The notes under the pieces: model-generated
The model's database searches: none
What the model was told of the DNA's origin: nothing
The model's input: the letters and a program-made list of their open reading frames with translations, nothing else
Source of the DNA: Streptomyces sp. SID13726
GTDB lineage: Bacteria > Actinomycetota > Actinomycetes > Streptomycetales > Streptomycetaceae
Length of the DNA stretch: 64,000 bases
Assembly: GCF_010548375.1 (NCBI RefSeq)
Contig: NZ_JAAGLY010000009.1
Span: forward strand, 278,794-342,793
Direction: 5' to 3'
Made by a program: the position numbers and the translations under genes
Shown here: positions 50,392 through 57,275 of the stretch, one piece after another
Layout of the letters: each line of letters opens with the position of its first letter
Numbering within the stretch: position 1 is the stretch's first letter

Positions 50392-50820
50392 TCAGGCGGC
50401 ATCCCCGGTGGGCGCACCCTTCCGCAACCAGTAAATGGCGGAAAGCGGCAGCAGCACGGGAATGAACAGATACCCGATCCCGAAGTCCGACCACACTGTC
50501 GCGTCCGGGAACGCCGACGGCTCGACCAGCGTCCAGGTGCCCACCGTCAACACCCCCAGCAGCTCGACGACACAGCACACCAGCGCCGCCTTGCGCGCGG
50601 TCTCCCCGCCCCGCACCAGCGAGTACGTGATGAACCCGTAGACCACCCCCGCCACCGCGGACAGCGAATACGCGAGCGGCGCATGGTCGAACTCGGTGGA
50701 GATCTGCACGGCGGACCGCGACACCGCCCCCACCACCATCACGCCGTACAACCAGACGAGCAGCGTGCCCGGCCCACTGGTCAGCCGTCGCCGACCCGCC
50801 TCAGCTTCCCCAGATGTCAT
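50392..50820 (-). CDS. Four-TM membrane protein of unknown function
   Basis: A 142-residue integral membrane protein with about four TM segments (LLVWLYGVMVVGAVS, PLAYSLSAVAGVVYGFITYS, ALVCCVVELLGVLTVGTW, FGIGYLFIPVLLPLSAIYWL). Basic N terminus, so N-in. Its ATG overlaps the end of the preceding gene by 20 bp, so it is translationally coupled to it. No family recognised. Confidence 0.75.
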   Translation of the reverse strand: MTSGEAEAGRRRLTSGPGTLLVWLYGVMVVGAVSRSAVQISTEFDHAPLAYSLSAVAGVVYGFITYSLVRGGETARKAALVCCVVELLGVLTVGTWTLVEPSAFPDATVWSDFGIGYLFIPVLLPLSAIYWLRKGAPTGDAA

Positions 50821-51160
50821 AGAGCCGCACCTCCAGAACGGCCAGCACCACACCGCCGGCGGCAACCGTCACCGATCCCCACCGCGTCCGCTCCGCGAGC
50901 GACATGAACCCCGCCGCCGGCACACACGCGAACGCCCCCAGCAGATAGGCGACGAAGATCGTCGTACCCTGCTCCGGCTTCTCGCCCCGCGCGAGCTGCA
51001 CGATCCCGACCACCAGCTGCACCAGCGCCAGCACGGAGACGACGGCCATCCCGATGAAGTGCCAGTCCTTGGTCGGCTGGTCGCGGTAGGCCGCCCAGCC
51101 GCACCACGCGGCGAGCAGAAGCGCGGCGACGCCGGTCACCAGCGTCAGGGCATCAAACAT
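50801..51160 (-). CDS. Four-TM membrane protein of unknown function (upstream partner)
   Basis: A 119-residue membrane protein (ALTLVTGVAALLLAAWCGW, FIGMAVVSVLALVQLVVGI, IFVAYLLGAFACVPAAGF, SVTVAAGGVVLAVLEV). TAGGCT on the minus strand lies 6 bp before the ATG and may be the -10 of a leaderless mRNA. It forms a two-gene operon with the next membrane protein and could make a hetero-complex; this is inferred from the 20-bp overlap. Confidence 0.75.
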   Translation of the reverse strand: MFDALTLVTGVAALLLAAWCGWAAYRDQPTKDWHFIGMAVVSVLALVQLVVGIVQLARGEKPEQGTTIFVAYLLGAFACVPAAGFMSLAERTRWGSVTVAAGGVVLAVLEVRLYDIWGS

Positions 51161-51229
51161 GCGGCGAGCCTATTACGGCCCAAAAGGCCTGATGCCGCCG
51201 CCCCCACCCGGCACCGTAGGGTCGAAGCC

Positions 51230-51880
51230 ATGAAGATCCATGCCGAAGCCCTCCTGTTCGACAACGACGGAACCCTCGTCTCCTCCCTCGAATCCGTCCA
51301 CCGCTGCTGGACGCGCTGGGCCGAGGAGTACGGCATCACCGCCGAGGCCTTCGCGCGGGTCGAACTGCACGGCCGCCCCGCCGTCGAGATAGCCGCCGAC
51401 CTGCTCCCCGCCGACGTCGTACCGGAGGCGGTCGCGAGGATCGAGCTGCTGGAGGTGGAGGACGTGCCCAACGGCGGTGTCCACCTGCTGCCCGGCACCA
51501 AGGCTCTCCTCGGCGCGCTGCCCGCCGACCGCTGGGCCGTGGTCACCTCCGCCACCCGCCGTCTCGCCGAGGCCCGCCTCGAAGCGGTCGGCATCCTGCC
51601 CAAGACGCTGATCGCCGCCGACGACGTCACCCGCGGCAAGCCCGACCCCGAGCCCTACCTCCTCGCGGCCAGGGAACTCGGTGTCGACCCGACCCGCTGT
51701 GTCGTCCTCGAGGACGCTCCCGCGGGTCTGCGCGCAGGTCGCGCCGCCGGTATGACCACCGTGGCCTTGACCACAACCCACCAGGCCCACGAGCTCGACG
51801 CCGATCTCGTCGTCGAGGACCTGTCGGCCCTGTCGGTGCTGGTCACCGACGGGGGAGTGGAGATCTCCGACCGCGCCTGA
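51230..51880 (+). CDS. HAD-superfamily (IA) phosphatase
   Basis: A 216-residue phosphatase of the phosphoglycolate/beta-phosphoglucomutase type. Motif I LLFDNDGTLV (nucleophile D11, D13), motif II VVTSATR, motif III Lys in DVTRGKPDPEPYLLAA, motif IV VVLEDAPAGLRAGRAAGM. The C1 cap (~18-85) is helical, and its sequence resembles sugar-phosphate phosphatases. TAGGGT (51217-51222) stands 7 bp before ATG 51230, consistent with a leaderless mRNA; no ribosome site seen. Confidence 0.9.
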   Translation: MKIHAEALLFDNDGTLVSSLESVHRCWTRWAEEYGITAEAFARVELHGRPAVEIAADLLPADVVPEAVARIELLEVEDVPNGGVHLLPGTKALLGALPADRWAVVTSATRRLAEARLEAVGILPKTLIAADDVTRGKPDPEPYLLAARELGVDPTRCVVLEDAPAGLRAGRAAGMTTVALTTTHQAHELDADLVVEDLSALSVLVTDGGVEISDRA

Positions 51881-51891
51881 CGGCCTGTCCA

Positions 51892-51916
51892 CCGCTGTCC
51901 GTCATACGGACAGCGG
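51892..51916 (+). terminator. Terminator after the HAD gene
   Basis: CCGCTGTCCGT (51892-51902), loop CAT, ACGGACAGCGG (51906-51916): a perfect 11-bp stem followed by TTCTTGG, 12 bp beyond the stop. Confidence 0.85.
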
Positions 51917-51919
51917 TTC

Positions 51920-51953
51920 TTGGTCACTCCCATACTTCTGCTTTACTGATCGC
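51920..51953 (+). promoter_or_regulatory. Candidate promoter for the met leader
   Basis: TTGGTC (51920-51925), 16-bp spacer, TTTACT (51942-51947), 6 bp, then the leader-peptide ATG at 51954. The spacing predicts transcription starting at or near that A, so the leader peptide would be translated leaderless; no Shine-Dalgarno is present. Confidence 0.5.
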
Positions 51954-52040
51954 ATGACCACGACGAGCTGCCGCACCCTTGCGACCGAGGCGACCATGAC
52001 GCCCGGTGCTCGTTGTATGTGTCGAATGTGCGCCTGCTAG
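51954..52040 (+). CDS. Met/Cys-rich leader peptide upstream of metNIQ (putative attenuator)
   Basis: An 87-bp ORF, 28 codons, ending TAG. Its C-terminal half reads RCMCRMCAC just before the stop: Met at positions 1, 15, 22 and 25, Cys at 6, 21, 23, 26 and 28, an extreme bias. It lies between a terminator and the methionine importer operon. In mycobacteria, leaderless poly-Cys leader ORFs act as cysteine-responsive attenuators, so a ribosome slowed at Met or Cys codons probably controls metNIQ. The stop sits in a small hairpin (GCCT 52032-52035, AGGC 52041-52044). Not verified by comparison. Confidence 0.6.
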   Translation: MTTTSCRTLATEATMTPGARCMCRMCAC

Positions 52041-52054
52041 AGGCCTTCGCACCC

Positions 52055-52132
52055 CCCTGGCACGTCCGTACGCGCTGAACGCCGTACGAGACCCCTGTGC
52101 CCGCGCACGACTTCCCTCCCGTACCAGGGCAC
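52055..52132 (+). promoter_or_regulatory. Alternative RNA structures between leader peptide and metN
   Basis: GGCAC (52059-52063) can pair with GTGCC (52097-52101), or GTGCCC (52097-52102) with GGGCAC (52127-52132); the shared strand makes them mutually exclusive. CCCTGG (52055-52060) can pair with CCAGGG (52124-52129). A stable hairpin also forms at 52067-52088 (CGTACGCG with CGCCGTACG, one bulge). No U tract, so translational or Rho-type control is possible. Confidence 0.45.
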
Positions 52133-52168
52133 ACCCACGCCCGCGTACTCGACAGTGACGGAAACCCA

Positions 52169-53200
52169 GTGATCACGACAACAGGCCTGACCAAGGTCTA
52201 CCGCTCGCGCGGCCGTGAGGTCACCGCCCTGGACGGCGTCGATCTCCATGTCCGCGAGGGCGAGGTGTACGGCGTCATCGGCCAGTCCGGTGCCGGCAAG
52301 TCCTCCCTCATCCGCTGCGTCAACCTGCTGGAGCGTCCCACCGCCGGCACGGTCACGGTCGCCGGACAGGACCTCACCGCCCTGGCCGGACGCGGACCGC
52401 GCGCGGGCCGGGAACTGCGGCGGGCGCGCAGCCGTATCGGCATGGTCTTCCAGCACTTCAACCTGCTGTCCACCCGGACCGTCCAGGACAACGTCGAGCT
52501 GCCCCTGGAGATCCTCGGGAAGTCCGGCAAGGAGCGCTCCCGCAAGGCGCTCGAACTGCTGGACCTGGTCGGACTCGCCGACAAGGCGGGCGCCTACCCG
52601 GCCCAGCTCTCCGGCGGCCAGAAGCAGCGCGTCGGCATCGCCCGCGCCCTGGCCGGCGACCCCAAGGTCCTGCTCTCCGACGAGGCCACCAGCGCCCTCG
52701 ACCCGGAGACCACCCGCTCGATCCTCCAGCTGCTGCGCGACCTGAACCGGCAGCTGGGGCTCACCGTCCTGCTCATCACCCACGAGATGGACGTCGTGAA
52801 GTCGATCTGCGACTCGGCCGCCCTGATGGAGAACGGCCGCGTCGTCGAGTCCGGCACGGTCAGCGAACTGCTCGCCACCCCCGGCTCCGAGCTGGCCTCC
52901 GCCCTCTTCCCCGTCGGCGGCGAGGCCACCGGCGAGGACCGGACCGTCCTCGACGTCACCTTCCAGGGCGAGGCGGCCACCCAGCCGGTCATCTCCCAGC
53001 TGTCCCGCACCTACAACATCGACATCTCGATCCTCGGCGCGGCCATCGACACCGTCGGCGGCCTCCAGGTCGGCCGGATGCGCATCGAACTGCCCGGCCG
53101 CTACGAGGACAACGTCGTACCGGTCGGCTTCCTGCGCGAGCAGGGCCTCCAGATCGACGTCGTCGGTGAGCCCCAGCTGGTGAAGGAAGGTGCCAAGTGA
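52169..53200 (+). CDS. metN: Methionine ABC transporter, ATP-binding protein
   Basis: A 343-residue ATPase. Walker A GQSGAGKSS (38-46), signature LSGGQKQR, Walker B VLLSDEATSALD, switch His in LLITHEMD, then the C-terminal NIL/ACT-like regulatory domain (~262-343) that binds methionine and inhibits uptake (trans-inhibition in E. coli). GTG 52169 gives the usual 343-residue length and starts with ITTTGLTKVYRSRG; a GTG at 52097 would add 24 residues inside the leader RNA. Its stop overlaps the metI GTG. Confidence 0.93.
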   Translation: MITTTGLTKVYRSRGREVTALDGVDLHVREGEVYGVIGQSGAGKSSLIRCVNLLERPTAGTVTVAGQDLTALAGRGPRAGRELRRARSRIGMVFQHFNLLSTRTVQDNVELPLEILGKSGKERSRKALELLDLVGLADKAGAYPAQLSGGQKQRVGIARALAGDPKVLLSDEATSALDPETTRSILQLLRDLNRQLGLTVLLITHEMDVVKSICDSAALMENGRVVESGTVSELLATPGSELASALFPVGGEATGEDRTVLDVTFQGEAATQPVISQLSRTYNIDISILGAAIDTVGGLQVGRMRIELPGRYEDNVVPVGFLREQGLQIDVVGEPQLVKEGAK

Positions 53201-53922
53201 CCTGGTCCGAGATGCAGCCCCTGCTGGAGCAGGCGTGTTGGGACACCCTCTACATGGTGGGCTGGTCCACGGTCATCGCCGTCGTGGGCGGCCTTCCGCT
53301 CGGCGTCCTCCTCGTCCTCACCGACCGGGGCGGGCTCCTCCAGAACGTCGTCGCGAACAAGGTCATCGGGCAGGTCGTGAACGTCGCCCGCTCGATGCCG
53401 TTCATCATCCTGATGGTCGCGCTGATGGGCTTCACCCGCTCGATCACCGGCACGACCATCGGCCGCGAGGCCGCCATCGTGCCGCTCGCCATCGGGGCCA
53501 TCCCGTTCTTCGCGCGCCTGGTCGAGACGGCTGTCCGGGAAGTGGACGGCGGGCTCGTGGAGGCCGTGCAGTCGATGGGCGGCAACACCTGGACCGTCGT
53601 CCGCAAGGTCCTCGTACCGGAGGCGCTGCCCTCGCTGATCGCCAGCACCACCACCACGATCGTCGCCCTCATCGGCTACTCCGCGATGGCAGGCACGGTC
53701 GGCGCGGGCGGCCTCGGCGACATCGCCATCCGTTACGGCTACCAGCGCTTCGAGACCCAGCTCATGTGGATCACCGTCGCGATCCTCGCCGTCGTCATCT
53801 CGCTCATCCAGTTCGCCGGCGACTACGCGGCCCGCTCGCTGCACAGCCGGGGCGGGACATCGGGCCCGGCGCCGAGACTGCGGCTGCTGAAGGCCGCGAC
53901 GGCGGACACCAAGACCGTCTGA
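53197..53922 (+). CDS. metI: Methionine ABC transporter, permease
   Basis: A 241-residue membrane subunit with five TM segments. The EAA-loop contacting MetN is visible as GGLVEAVQSMGGNTWTVVRK and LVPEALPSLI; ARSMPFIILMVALMGFTRSI is a typical MetI helix. GTG 53197 overlaps the metN TGA by GTGA. A C-terminal basic tail of ~25 residues is longer than in E. coli. Confidence 0.95.
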   Translation: MTWSEMQPLLEQACWDTLYMVGWSTVIAVVGGLPLGVLLVLTDRGGLLQNVVANKVIGQVVNVARSMPFIILMVALMGFTRSITGTTIGREAAIVPLAIGAIPFFARLVETAVREVDGGLVEAVQSMGGNTWTVVRKVLVPEALPSLIASTTTTIVALIGYSAMAGTVGAGGLGDIAIRYGYQRFETQLMWITVAILAVVISLIQFAGDYAARSLHSRGGTSGPAPRLRLLKAATADTKTV

Positions 53923-53977
53923 GACACCCCGCACACCCTTCGCGGGATCGCTGCACCCAAAAGGAAAGGCACTTTTC

Positions 53978-54808
53978 GTGCGTAACACCGCAAAGCTCAC
54001 CACCGCCGTCCTCGCCGCCGGAGCCCTCACCTTCGGCCTCGGCGCCTGCGGTTCGTCCGGCTCGGACTCCGCCTCCGACACCAGCGGCCCGCTGGTCGTC
54101 GCCGCGAGCCCGACCCCGCACGCCGAGATCCTGAACTACATCAAGGAGAACCTGGCGAAGAAGGCCGGACTCGACCTGGAGGTCAAGGAGTTCACCGACT
54201 ACGTCACGCCGAACACGGCGACGGAGGACGGCTCGGTCGACGCCAACTACTTCCAGAACCAGCCGTACCTCGACGACTTCAACAAGAAGAACGGCACCCA
54301 CATCGTGCCCGTCGTCACGGTCCACCTGGAGCCGCTCGGCCTCTACTCCAACAAGGTCAAGAGCGCGGACGCCCTCAAGAGCGGTGCGACGATCGCCGTC
54401 CCGAACGACAGCGTCAACGAGGCCCGTGCCCTCAAGCTCCTCGACGCCAACGGGATCATCACCCTCAAGGACGGCGTGGGCAACGAGGCGACCCCCTCGG
54501 ACATCGCGAAGAACCCGAAGAACCTCAAGTTCAAGGAGCTGGAGGCGGCCCAGACCCCGCGCTCCCTGGACGACGTCGACGCGGCCGTCATCAACGGCAA
54601 CTACGCCATCGAGGCCGACCTCAAGCCCGCCGACGACGCCCTCGTGCTGGAGTCCGCCAAGGACAACCCGTACGGCAACTTCCTCGCGGTGAAGGACGGC
54701 AACGAGGACGACCCGCGGGTCGAGAAGCTCGCGAAGCTCCTCACCTCCGCCGAGGTCAAGAAGTTCATCGAGGACAAGTACGACGGCTCCGTCATCGCCT
54801 CCTTCTGA
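53978..54808 (+). CDS. metQ: Methionine-binding lipoprotein
   Basis: A 276-residue lipoprotein. Lipobox FGLGAC with acylated C24, a Ser/Asp linker, then the NLPA/MetQ fold: LVVAASPTPHAEILNYIK, DYVTPNTATEDGSVDANYFQ, VTVHLEPLGLYSNKVKS and the ligand region VPNDSVNEARAL. It captures methionine outside the membrane. GTG 53978 follows AAAAGGAAAGG. A 14-bp hairpin after the stop ends the operon. Confidence 0.95.
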   Translation: MRNTAKLTTAVLAAGALTFGLGACGSSGSDSASDTSGPLVVAASPTPHAEILNYIKENLAKKAGLDLEVKEFTDYVTPNTATEDGSVDANYFQNQPYLDDFNKKNGTHIVPVVTVHLEPLGLYSNKVKSADALKSGATIAVPNDSVNEARALKLLDANGIITLKDGVGNEATPSDIAKNPKNLKFKELEAAQTPRSLDDVDAAVINGNYAIEADLKPADDALVLESAKDNPYGNFLAVKDGNEDDPRVEKLAKLLTSAEVKKFIEDKYDGSVIASF

Positions 54809-54839
54809 GAGACGTCCTTCTGAGACACGGCCACAGCGG

Positions 54840-54874
54840 ACAGGGTCCGCTCCGTCACATGGAGTGGACCCTGT
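54840..54874 (+). terminator. Terminator after metNIQ
   Basis: ACAGGGTCC-G-CTCC (54840-54853) pairs with GGAG-T-GGACCCTGT (54861-54874), a 14-bp stem with one G-U pair and a 7-nt loop, 31 bp after metQ. Confidence 0.8.
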
Positions 54875-54952
54875 GGTGCGGTCGCGTGCCTCCATGCTGC
54901 ATGCTGGGCAGTTCGCAGGCCCTGAAGGTTTCCGACGATTACGGAGCGGCGC

Positions 54953-55591
54953 ATGACTGGCACCTTCCCCAACATCTCCATCAGCACGGAGCGGTTGGTG
55001 CTGCGTCCTCTCGATGAGGACGACGTGCCCGCGCTGGCCGAGATGATGAACGACGAGCAGGTCGGGGCCTGGACCGACGTCCCCCAGCCCTACACCGAGG
55101 AGCAGGCGCGCGGCTGGATCACCGAGTACGCGCCCACCGAACGCGAGGCGGGCCGCGGAATCGACCTCGCCGTCACCGAGTTCCTCACCCAGCGCCTGGT
55201 CGGCATCGTCCAGCTCGCCAGGACCAACTGGCACGTCCGGTCCACCGAGCTGTCGTACATCATCGCCCCCTGGGCCCGCGGCGAGGGGTACGCCTCCGAG
55301 GCGGCGCTCGCCACCGCGCAGTGGCTCTTCGGCGACCAGAAGCTCGAGCGCATCGAGTTGCGCACGGCGGCCGACAACACCGCGTCCCAGCAGGTCGCCC
55401 AGAAGATCGGCTGCATCAGCGAGGGCGTCCTGCGCAACGCCTGCATAGCGCACCATCGCACCGAGGACGGCACCTGGACCGACGTCCGCACCGACTTCAT
55501 CGTGTGGAGCCTGCTGCCCGAGGACATCGAGGGTGCGGGCGAGCAGCTGGCCGACAGCGGTGACTTCACGACGTACTCGGACTGGAACTGA
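54953..55591 (+). CDS. GNAT-family N-acetyltransferase, RimJ/RimL-like
   Basis: A 212-residue protein. ERLVLRPLDEDDVPALAEMM and YIIAPWARGEGYASEAALAT are RimJ/RimL-type motifs; IELRTAADNTASQQVAQKIG and EGVLRNACIAHHR complete the fold. Such enzymes acetylate ribosomal protein or antibiotic amines; substrate unknown. ATG 54953 is preceded by ACGGAGCGGC. Confidence 0.9.
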   Translation: MTGTFPNISISTERLVLRPLDEDDVPALAEMMNDEQVGAWTDVPQPYTEEQARGWITEYAPTEREAGRGIDLAVTEFLTQRLVGIVQLARTNWHVRSTELSYIIAPWARGEGYASEAALATAQWLFGDQKLERIELRTAADNTASQQVAQKIGCISEGVLRNACIAHHRTEDGTWTDVRTDFIVWSLLPEDIEGAGEQLADSGDFTTYSDWN

Positions 55592-55685
55592 CCGGATCCC
55601 GTCCCAGCCCGACGAAAGCGCTTCCCCGTCGTACCGGGTAACCTCCCGACGACCACCTGCGCACACTCCTGGAGACTGAGAGAAG

Positions 55686-56897
55686 ATGGCCGACCGGGTC
55701 ACGGTGATCGGCTGGGACGGCTCGCCGCTGACCGCCGCGGCACGCGCCGCCCTCGGCGCCGCCACGCTCGTGGCGGGCGCCGCGCACCACCTGGCACTCC
55801 CCGAGGTGCCGCCCGCCGCCGAGCGCATCCGCCTCGGCAGCGTCGCCCTCGCCGCCCGCCGCATCACCGGCCACCGCGGCACCGCGGTCGTGCTCGCCGA
55901 CGGCGATCCCGGGTTCTTCGGAGTCGTACGGACCCTGCGCGCACCCGAGTTCGGCCTGGAGGTCGAGGTCGTCCCCGGGGTCTCCTCGGTCGCCGCCGCC
56001 TTCGCCCGCGCCGGTATGGCCTGGGACGACGCCCAGGTGGTCGTCGCACACCGGCGCACCCTGCGACGCGCGGTGAACGTGTGCCGGGCCCACACCAAGG
56101 TCGCCGTCCTCACCTCACCCGGCGCGGGCCCCGCCGAACTCGGCCTGCTGATGGAGGGCGTCCACCGCACCTTCGTCATCTGCGAGGAACTGGGCACCGA
56201 CCGCGAGCAGGTCACCGTCGTCACCTCCGACAAGGCCGCCGACCACACCTGGCGCGACCCCAACCTCGTGATCGTCATCGGCGGAACCGCCACCGTGACG
56301 GACGGCGGCGGCTGGATCGCCGGCCGTGACCCGTCCGCGGCCCCGCGCGGCTGGACCCTGCCCGCCGAGGCGTACGGCGGTCTCATGGGCGAAGGCGAAC
56401 TGGAACCGCTCCGCGCGGCCCAACTCGCCCGGCTCGGCCCGCGCGTCGGGGACCTGGTCTGGGACATCGGCTGCGGCAGCGGCGCCTTCGCCACCGAGGC
56501 CGCCCGGGCCGGGGCCGCCGTCATCGCCGTCGACCGCGATCTGCGGGCCTGCGAGCGCACCGAGGCCAACGCGCGCGCCTTCGGACTCCAGCTCCAGATC
56601 GTCCCCGGCATCGCCCCGCACGTCCTGGAGAACCTCCCCGAGCCCGACGTCGTCCGTGTCGGCGGCGGGGGCCTCGCCGTGGTCTCCGCGGTCGCGGACC
56701 GGCGTCCGCAGCGCATCGTCGCCCACGCGGCCACCCGTGACGAGGCCGAACTCCTCGGCCGGGACCTCACCGAGCACGGCTACCGGGTCGAGTGCGCCCT
56801 CCTCCAGTCCGTCGAACTCGACACCAGGGCCTGGACGGAGACGGAACGGAGTGTCGCGTTCCTGCTCAGCGGGGTTCTCCCGGACCGTACGGCCTGA
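55686..56897 (+). CDS. cobL: Precorrin-6Y C5,15-methyltransferase, CbiE-CbiT fusion
   Basis: A 403-residue bifunctional cobalamin enzyme. Residues ~1-200 form the CbiE tetrapyrrole methylase (VTVIGWDGSPL, VVLADGDPGFFGVVRTL, VVPGVSSVAAAFAR), ~215-400 the CbiT-type SAM methylase/decarboxylase (LVWDIGCGSGAFATEAARAG). It methylates C5 and C15 of precorrin-6Y with loss of the C12 carboxylate. ATG 55686 follows GGAGACTGAGAGAAG. A terminator follows, so it is separate from cobT. Confidence 0.93.
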   Translation: MADRVTVIGWDGSPLTAAARAALGAATLVAGAAHHLALPEVPPAAERIRLGSVALAARRITGHRGTAVVLADGDPGFFGVVRTLRAPEFGLEVEVVPGVSSVAAAFARAGMAWDDAQVVVAHRRTLRRAVNVCRAHTKVAVLTSPGAGPAELGLLMEGVHRTFVICEELGTDREQVTVVTSDKAADHTWRDPNLVIVIGGTATVTDGGGWIAGRDPSAAPRGWTLPAEAYGGLMGEGELEPLRAAQLARLGPRVGDLVWDIGCGSGAFATEAARAGAAVIAVDRDLRACERTEANARAFGLQLQIVPGIAPHVLENLPEPDVVRVGGGGLAVVSAVADRRPQRIVAHAATRDEAELLGRDLTEHGYRVECALLQSVELDTRAWTETERSVAFLLSGVLPDRTA

Positions 56898-57275
56898 CCC
56901 TGTCGGCCCTCGGATCACCGTCCCGGTGATCCTGTTGTCGTACTGCTCGCGGTAGGCTGGCCGACCGTTGTACCGCACCGGGTGGACCGGCACTTCGTTC
57001 GTCAATGTCCGGAAAGCGCGCCCGTTTTGGGGCAGGTGTGGTACGGCGGAACCGGAGGACGCGCAACGTGGCGCAGTCCACAGCAGACCGTCGCGGATCA
57101 AGCTGTCGCGACGGCCGAACGGCCGGGACAATGCCAGTTAATGGCTTTGTCGTCTTTCTCGGCGGGCCGTTCGTGCCGCTGGGCACGCACGCTCGTTCTT
57201 CACTACGGGGGCGGTCGGTGCGCCGTCCCCGGTGAGCTGGTCGTAGAAGCACTAACCGATGGGCGAGGGGTACGC
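56898..57275 (+). other. 378-bp gap between cobL and bluB-cobT, with terminator at 56912-56932
   Basis: GGATCACCG (56912-56920), loop TCC, CGGTGATCC (56924-56932) is a perfect 9-bp terminator for cobL. GGTAGGCTGG at 56951-56960 contains a plausible -10 (TAGGCT), no -35 found. I looked for a cobalamin riboswitch B12 box (GCCACTG-type core) and did not find one. A 76-codon ORF at 57005-57235 lacks a ribosome site and family features. Confidence 0.5.

Noticed and set aside
51886..52168. SAM riboswitch upstream of metN
   Set aside because: No SAM-I, II or IV conserved cores recognised, and a Met/Cys leader peptide offers a better explanation.
57005..57235. 76-codon plus ORF between cobL and cobT
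   Set aside because: No ribosome site and Arg/Gly-rich composition; no recognised family. A leader role is possible but unsupported.
56898..57275. Cobalamin riboswitch upstream of bluB-cobT
   Set aside because: No B12-box core or matching stems could be found by eye; covariance-model search would decide.
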